Shown here: in pieces, positions 59,253 to 64,000 of the stretch | Layout: each line of letters opens with the position of its first letter | Numbering within the stretch: position 1 is the first letter of the stretch | Assembly (NCBI RefSeq): GCF_026130605.1 | Contig: NZ_JANFAU010000013.1 | Span: 1-64,000, forward strand | Reading direction: 5' to 3' | Origin: Sphingomonas lycopersici | GTDB lineage: Bacteria; Pseudomonadota; Alphaproteobacteria; Sphingomonadales; Sphingomonadaceae | DNA length: 64,000 nt | Position numbers and translations under genes: made by a program | The notes under the pieces: generated by a model | Seen by the model: only the letters and a program-made list of their open reading frames with translations | What the model was told of the DNA's origin: nothing | The model's database searches: none

Positions 59253-61554
59253 CATAGCAGCGGCGGCGCTCTTTGCCGCCGTGCCATCTGCCGGTGCACA
59301 GACCGGCGGCGAGATCACGTTGCAGGCGGCGTTGCTCCAGCTTGCCACGCGCAGCGGCGAGGAAATCGTCAGCCTCGAACCGGGTCTGCGCGCGATCCGG
59401 GTCCGCCTGCCGCCGCCCGGGCTGCCGCTCGAAACGGCGTTGCGCCGGATGTTGCGCGGCACCGGCTATCGCGCCGAGCGCATCGCGCCGCACGGCTATC
59501 GCATCGTGCGCGCTGCGACGAGCCGGCCGGCGCCCGTGGCTCCGCCGCCGCCGTCGCCGGAAGACGCCGCCGATGTGATCGTCACCGCGAGCAAGCAGCA
59601 TGTGCCGTTGCTGCGCTTTCCCGCCTCGATCACCTCGATCGTGCCGCATGCCGATGCCACCACCGGCGCGACGTCGAGCGTTGCCGATGCGGCGCGCTCG
59701 ACCCCGGTGCTGCAGGCGACCGCGCTGGGGGTGGGGCGCGACAAGATCTTCATCCGCGGCATCGCCGACAGCAGCTTCGACGGCGCGACCCAGTCGACGA
59801 CGAGCTATTATCTCGACGACATCCAGATGAACTACGCGACCCCGGAGCCGGGGCTGGCGCTGGTCGACATCCGCGGGGTCGAGGTGATGGAGGGGCCGCA
59901 GGGCACGCTCTACGGCGCCGGCGCGATCGGCGGGATCGTGCGAATCATCCCCAATCCCGCGCAGCCCGGCGCCTTCCACGCCGGGATCACCGCCAGCGCC
60001 AGCGCGACGGCGGACGGCGGGCCGGGCGGGGACGTGTCTGGCTTCGTCAACTTGCCGCTGGCGGACGACACCGCGGCGGTGCGGCTGGTCGGCTATCGCG
60101 CACATGAGGGCGGCTATATCGACGACCGGATGCTCCACCGACACGCGATCAACGACCTCGATCGCGTCGGCGGGCGCGGGGCGGTGCGGGTCGAGGCGGG
60201 CGACGGATGGCAGATCGACGCCAGCGTGCTGGGGCAGCGCAATTCCGCCAGCGACGCGCAATATATTGATTCGGGCGGCGATCGCCTTGTGCGCTCGGCG
60301 CGGATCGCACAGCCTTATTGGAACAGCATCGTGCTCGGGCGGGTGCATATCCGCAAGCGTTGGGCGAGCGGGCTCGAACTCGTCTCGGTGAGCGGGGTGA
60401 GCCAATATGATGCCGACGACTGGTTCGATGCGACCCCCGCGGGATCGCGCGGGACGGTGGCGTATAATACCGTGCGGTCGAACCTGTTGTGGACGCAGGA
60501 AGTGCGGCTCAGCCGGTCGCGTGCCGACGGCCAATCCTGGGTGTTCGGCGCGGCGATATTGCGCAATCGCGATTCGCTGAACCGGCAACTCGGCCCGGCG
60601 AGCGACCCGATCGAGATCATCGGCGTCACCAACGTCTCGCAGAATCTGTCGCTGTTCAGCGAGTTTACCGAGCCGCTCACGCATCGGCTGTCGATGACGA
60701 TCGGATTGCGCGCGACGCAGGCGCGGGTCGACGGCTATCCCTCGCTCAAGCCCCGCGCGGGCGATCTGGTGCGCGGGCGGATGACGCGACGCGTCGATCC
60801 GACGCTGGCCTTGTCGTGGCAGCTCGCGCCGCGGCTATCGGTCTATGCGCGCTACCAATCGGGGTTCCGCACCGGCGGGCTCGCGGTGGCGCGCGGCATC
60901 GGGCGCGTCGCCGAGTTCAAATCGGATTCGATCGGAATGGGCGAGGTGGGGGTGCGGCATTTGCGCGACGGCGCCACCGGGGTCGATTTCGGCGCGGCGC
61001 TGTCCTATGCGCGGTGGCACGATATCCAGGCCGATCTGATCGACCGTCGCGGCCAGCCCTATACCGCCAATATCGGCAATGCGAATATCCTGACCGCGGA
61101 GGTCAGCGCGAACTGGGTGCCGGTGGCGCCGCTGCGGTTCGATCTGTCGGCGCTCTATACCGTCAACAACGTCGATGGGCCGCTCGCCTCGACCTCGCCG
61201 ACCGACAACCGGCGATTGCCCAATACGCCGCCGTTCAGCGCGCATGCCGGGGCCAATTACGGCTGGAGCGCGTTCGGCGGGGCGATGCGGCTGGCCGGCG
61301 CGATCGACTATATCGGCCGCTCGGTGCTCGGCACCGGCCATTATCTCGATATCGAGCAGGGGCGCTATGCGGTCGTCTCGGCGCGGGCCGAATGGACCCG
61401 GCGCGACCTGACCCTGTGGCTGGCGGCGGACAATATCACCGACAGCCGCGGCAATCGCTTCGCGTTCGGCAATCCCTTCACGCTGGCCAACCGCGACCAG
61501 CGCACCCCGCTGCGCCCCGCGACCGTCACGCTGGGGATCAAGGTGGAGCGGTAG
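59203..61554 (+). CDS. FecA-like TonB-dependent transducer with STN domain
   Basis: A 783-residue outer-membrane receptor with a signal peptide (ending VPSAGAQ), an N-terminal STN signalling domain (~residues 35-105, LQAALLQLATRSGEEIV and LETALRRMLRGTGYRA), a plug (VIVTASKQ through EVMEGPQGTLYGAGAIGGIVRI) and a 22-strand barrel ending VTLGIKVER. The STN domain contacts the FecR-like protein. The plug with QGTLYGAGAIGG and the YYLDDIQMNY segment resemble ferric or organic-ligand receptors of sphingomonads; the ligand is unknown. ATG at 59203 lies inside the FecR gene. A palindromic terminator follows. Confidence 0.9.
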   Translation: MRGLVGSSRHRPILRASIAAAALFAAVPSAGAQTGGEITLQAALLQLATRSGEEIVSLEPGLRAIRVRLPPPGLPLETALRRMLRGTGYRAERIAPHGYRIVRAATSRPAPVAPPPPSPEDAADVIVTASKQHVPLLRFPASITSIVPHADATTGATSSVADAARSTPVLQATALGVGRDKIFIRGIADSSFDGATQSTTSYYLDDIQMNYATPEPGLALVDIRGVEVMEGPQGTLYGAGAIGGIVRIIPNPAQPGAFHAGITASASATADGGPGGDVSGFVNLPLADDTAAVRLVGYRAHEGGYIDDRMLHRHAINDLDRVGGRGAVRVEAGDGWQIDASVLGQRNSASDAQYIDSGGDRLVRSARIAQPYWNSIVLGRVHIRKRWASGLELVSVSGVSQYDADDWFDATPAGSRGTVAYNTVRSNLLWTQEVRLSRSRADGQSWVFGAAILRNRDSLNRQLGPASDPIEIIGVTNVSQNLSLFSEFTEPLTHRLSMTIGLRATQARVDGYPSLKPRAGDLVRGRMTRRVDPTLALSWQLAPRLSVYARYQSGFRTGGLAVARGIGRVAEFKSDSIGMGEVGVRHLRDGATGVDFGAALSYARWHDIQADLIDRRGQPYTANIGNANILTAEVSANWVPVAPLRFDLSALYTVNNVDGPLASTSPTDNRRLPNTPPFSAHAGANYGWSAFGGAMRLAGAIDYIGRSVLGTGHYLDIEQGRYAVVSARAEWTRRDLTLWLAADNITDSRGNRFAFGNPFTLANRDQRTPLRPATVTLGIKVER

Positions 61555-61562
61555 GGGAGGCG

Positions 61563-61586
61563 CCGCGCGGGGGCGCCCCCGCGCGG
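61563..61586. terminator. Perfect 24-base GC palindrome between convergent genes
   Basis: A fully self-complementary 24-base sequence with arms CCGCGCGGGGGC lies nine bases after the receptor stop and nine bases before the sdhA stop (opposite strand). It can form a strong hairpin in either transcript and is the likely shared stop for both units. No T-tract. Confidence 0.6.
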
Positions 61587-61594
61587 GCCGGATA

Positions 61595-63397
61595 TCAGTA
61601 AACGCGCTTCTTCGGCTTGATGTAATCGACGTCGTCGGTGAGCGTGTAATCGTGCACCGGGCGGTAATCGATCGTGGTCGCGCCGCCCTTGCCGCCCCAG
61701 CCGTCGAAGGTGGCGATGGTGTGCTTCATCCAATTGGCGTCGTCGCGCTCGGGGAAATCCTCGTGCATATGCGCGCCGCGGCTTTCCTTGCGGTTGTCCG
61801 CGCCCTTCATCGTCACGACCGCCTGGCCGATCAGATTGTCGAGCTCGAGCGTCTCGACCAGATCGGTGTTCCAGATCAGCGAGCGATCGGTGATGCCGAT
61901 ATCGGCCATCCCCTTGTTGATCGCGTCGATCTTCTGGACGCCCTCCGCCAGCAGCGCCGAATCCCGGAACACCGCGCAATGCCGCTGCATCGTGCGCTGC
62001 ATCTCGCTGCGGATCTGCGCGGTCGGCGACCCGCCCTTGGCGTTGCGGAAGTGATCGAGCCGCGCCAGCGACTGCTCTTCCGAGCCCTTGGGCAGCGGAT
62101 TGTGCGGGGTGTTGGGCTTGAGCGTGTCCTTGAGCCGCAGCCCGGTGGCGCGGCCGAACACCACAAGATCGATCAGCGAGTTGGAGCCGAGCCGGTTGGC
62201 GCCGTGGACCGAGACGCACGCCGCCTCGCCGACCGCGAACAGCCCGGGGACGACCGCGTCGGGATCGCCGTCGCGCAGCTGGACGACCTCGCCGTGATAA
62301 TTGGTCGGGATGCCGCCCATATTATAGTGGACGGTCGGGGTGACCGGCAGCGGCTGGCGGGTGAGATCGACGCCGGCGAAGATCTTGCCCGTCTCGGTGA
62401 TCCCGGGCAGCCGCTCGTGCAGCACCTTGGGATCGATATGGTCGAGGTGCAGGTAGATATATTCCCCGTCCGGCCCGACGCCGCGGCCCTCGCGCATTTC
62501 CATCGCCATCGAGCGCGCCACCACGTCGCGGCTGGCGAGATCCTTGGCGCTGGGCGCATAGCGCTCCATGAAGCGCTCGCCCTGGCTGTTGGTGAGATAG
62601 CCGCCTTCGCCGCGCGCGCCCTCGGTGATCAGCACCCCCGCGCCATAGATGCCGGTCGGGTGGAACTGGACGAATTCCATATCCTGCAGCGCGAGCCCGG
62701 CGCGCAGCGCCATGCCGTTGCCGTCACCGGTGCAGGTGTGCGCCGAGGTCGCCGACTGATAGACGCGCCCGCCGCCGCCGGTGGCCAGCACCACGGCATG
62801 CGCGCGGAAACGGTGGATCGCGCCGGTTTCCATGCACAAGGCGACCACGCCGCGGCACGCGCCGTTTTCCATGATCAGATCGAGCGCAAAATATTCGACG
62901 TAAAAGTCCGCGTCATACTTCAGGCTCTGCTGATAGAGCGCGTGGAGCATCGCGTGGCCGGTACGGTCGGCGGCGGCGCAGGTACGCTGCACCGGGGGGC
63001 CTTCGCCCATATTCTGCATATGGCCGCCGAACGGGCGCTGGTAGATCGTGCCATTGTCGTTGCGGCTGAACGGCACGCCGGCGTGCTCCAGCTCATAGAC
63101 CGCGGCGGGCGCCTCGCGCACCATATATTCGATCGCGTCCTGGTCGCCGAGCCAGTCGGAGCCCTTGACGGTATCGAACATGTGCCACGACCAATGGTCG
63201 GGCGAATTGTTGCCGAGGCTGGCGGCGATCCCGCCCTGCGCCGCGACGGTGTGGCTACGCGTCGGGAACACCTTGGTGATGCACGCCGTCTTGAGCCCGC
63301 TCTCGGCGATGCCCATCGTCGCGCGGAGGCCCGAGCCGCCGGCGCCGACGACGACCGCGTCATAGCTGTGATCGATGATCTGATAAGCGGCAGGCAT
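61595..63397 (-). CDS. sdhA: Succinate dehydrogenase flavoprotein subunit
   Basis: Oxidises succinate to fumarate at a covalently bound FAD on the cytoplasmic face of complex II. The 600-residue protein has VVVGAGGSGLRATMG, FPTRSHTVAAQGGI with the FAD-linked His, HTCTGDGNGMA, FVQFHPTGIYGAG, and the active-site Arg in SRDVVARSM and GSNSLIDLVVFGRATG. ATG at 63397 overlaps the sdhD stop by one base (ATGA-like), after GGAG. sdhB does not follow; the next gene is a convergent TonB receptor. Confidence 0.97.
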   Translation of the reverse strand: MPAAYQIIDHSYDAVVVGAGGSGLRATMGIAESGLKTACITKVFPTRSHTVAAQGGIAASLGNNSPDHWSWHMFDTVKGSDWLGDQDAIEYMVREAPAAVYELEHAGVPFSRNDNGTIYQRPFGGHMQNMGEGPPVQRTCAAADRTGHAMLHALYQQSLKYDADFYVEYFALDLIMENGACRGVVALCMETGAIHRFRAHAVVLATGGGGRVYQSATSAHTCTGDGNGMALRAGLALQDMEFVQFHPTGIYGAGVLITEGARGEGGYLTNSQGERFMERYAPSAKDLASRDVVARSMAMEMREGRGVGPDGEYIYLHLDHIDPKVLHERLPGITETGKIFAGVDLTRQPLPVTPTVHYNMGGIPTNYHGEVVQLRDGDPDAVVPGLFAVGEAACVSVHGANRLGSNSLIDLVVFGRATGLRLKDTLKPNTPHNPLPKGSEEQSLARLDHFRNAKGGSPTAQIRSEMQRTMQRHCAVFRDSALLAEGVQKIDAINKGMADIGITDRSLIWNTDLVETLELDNLIGQAVVTMKGADNRKESRGAHMHEDFPERDDANWMKHTIATFDGWGGKGGATTIDYRPVHDYTLTDDVDYIKPKKRVY

Positions 63398-63780
63398 CAG
63401 GCGGCAGCTCCGAAAGCGATCTTGAGGATCGAGAAGATCGCGGTCCCCGCGGTGACCGCGACGAACAGGTTGAGAAGGACGATCAGCACGACGCGATTCT
63501 CGGCATGGGCATAATCCTCGATCACCACCTGCAGCCCGAGGCGGAAGTGATAGAAGACCGAGGCGACCAGCAGGATCATCGGCACCGCGACCCACGCCGA
63601 GGCGAGCCACGCGTGGATGCTGCCGAAATCATGGCTCGGCATGCGCGCGATCGAGATCATCAGCCACGCCATCAGCAGCAGGTTGCTGCCCGCGGTCAGC
63701 TTCTGGTGCCACCAGTGCAGCCGGCCGTGATGCGCGCTGCCAAGCCCGCGGACGCGGCCGAGTTCGGTTCCCGTACCCAT
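63397..63780 (-). CDS. sdhD: Succinate dehydrogenase hydrophobic membrane anchor
   Basis: A 127-residue complex II anchor with three helices (~residues 33-48, 60-80 and 98-120) and the haem/quinone region VFYHFRLGLQVVIEDY. It overlaps sdhA and sdhC by one or a few bases, the usual sdhCDA order. It helps seat the enzyme in the membrane and reduce ubiquinone. Confidence 0.93.
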   Translation of the reverse strand: MGTGTELGRVRGLGSAHHGRLHWWHQKLTAGSNLLLMAWLMISIARMPSHDFGSIHAWLASAWVAVPMILLVASVFYHFRLGLQVVIEDYAHAENRVVLIVLLNLFVAVTAGTAIFSILKIAFGAAA

Positions 63781-64000
63781 TAGATGACCCCCGTGAGAAC
63801 GAGCCAGAAGGCGATCGTCAGCAGCGTCGAGGCGACGAAGGTGAGGATCGCGAGCAGCCGGTTGGTCTTGAGCTCGAACGCCGCGCCGGTATCGAGCACG
63901 AGGTGGCGGATGCCGCTCATCATATGCTGGAACAGCGAGAAGGTGAGGCCGACGCCGACCACCCAGCCGATCGCGTTGAGCCGGCCGTCCGTATAAGTGA
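63780..64000 (-). CDS. sdhC: Succinate dehydrogenase cytochrome b556 subunit (partial, runs off window)
   Basis: The C-terminal ~73 residues are visible, reading in from the right edge: LNAIGWVVGVGLTFSLFQHMMSGIRHLVLDTG (with the axial haem His in GIRHLVLD), then a final helix ending TGVI. The stop overlaps the sdhD start by one base. The N-terminal helix and start codon lie beyond 64000. Confidence 0.92.
   Translation of the reverse strand, partial: TYTDGRLNAIGWVVGVGLTFSLFQHMMSGIRHLVLDTGAAFELKTNRLLAILTFVASTLLTIAFWLVLTGVI

Noticed and set aside
1..64000. CRISPR array, prophage or plasmid origin
   Set aside because: No regularly spaced direct repeats, no phage structural genes and no replication-initiator gene were seen; repeats present are palindromic intergenic units.

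Overview
The window is very GC-rich and reads as chromosome from an alphaproteobacterium of the Sphingomonas type. Pointers are the alphaproteobacterial regulator DUF1013/TrcR, a DUF1192 protein, TonB-dependent receptors including a FecI/FecR/FecA-like set, a class I PHA synthase, and the coaD - cyclophilin - queA run. There is no rRNA or marker set to fix the genus. Genes are densely packed on both strands, with many 1-8 base overlaps of stop and start codons. Most intergenic gaps hold short hairpin repeats.

Layout. 1-125: the end of an IS5-type element running off the left edge. 197-4794: phaC, an AlaC-like aminotransferase, a TSUP transporter and a hot-dog thioesterase. 4948-12953: astD, selO, then an alpha/beta hydrolase, a GH130-type enzyme and a GT4 glycosyltransferase in tandem, a long nitronate-monooxygenase-like flavoenzyme and a 57-residue protein. 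13076-16805: a 2-hydroxyacid dehydrogenase, an SH3 protein overlapping nadC, a membrane protein and a secreted RNase T2. 16920-20118: a ZnuD-like TonB receptor behind a Zur-like palindrome, a small membrane protein and a HigBA-type toxin-antitoxin module whose toxin is frameshifted. 20128-28635: queA, cyclophilin, coaD, ispA, xseB, a 7TM diguanylate cyclase, clpA and DUF1192. 28700-36049: quinone oxidoreductase, two GSTs, a metallophosphoesterase with a glycosyltransferase, trcR, an MBL hydrolase and a dienelactone hydrolase. 36216-42771: a TetR repressor divergent from a complete RND efflux operon, with a perfect 20-base palindrome between them. 43494-45700: a NUDIX domain in one continuous frame with a PhoU-like DUF47 protein, then a PiT phosphate transporter. 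45771-48638: a LysR regulator divergent from ilvD.

48642-54131 is the most unusual locus. It is a single 1829-codon frame whose first ~1430 residues are a giant surface protein (LEPR motif, DUF4347, cadherin-like and Asp-rich repeats). Its last ~395 residues are the membrane plus HlyD-adaptor half of an M50-peptidase/HlyD export protein. The two halves join in frame at about 49826-49840, which suggests a deletion chimera or a new fusion.

54699-64000: tRNA-Lys, folK, a uracil-DNA glycosylase, a GT2 glycosyltransferase coupled to a YdjC/ChbG-type deacetylase, an ECF sigma / FecR / STN-TonB receptor cassette, and sdhC-sdhD-sdhA with no sdhB behind sdhA.

All assignments come from reading the sequence. 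No database search was run.
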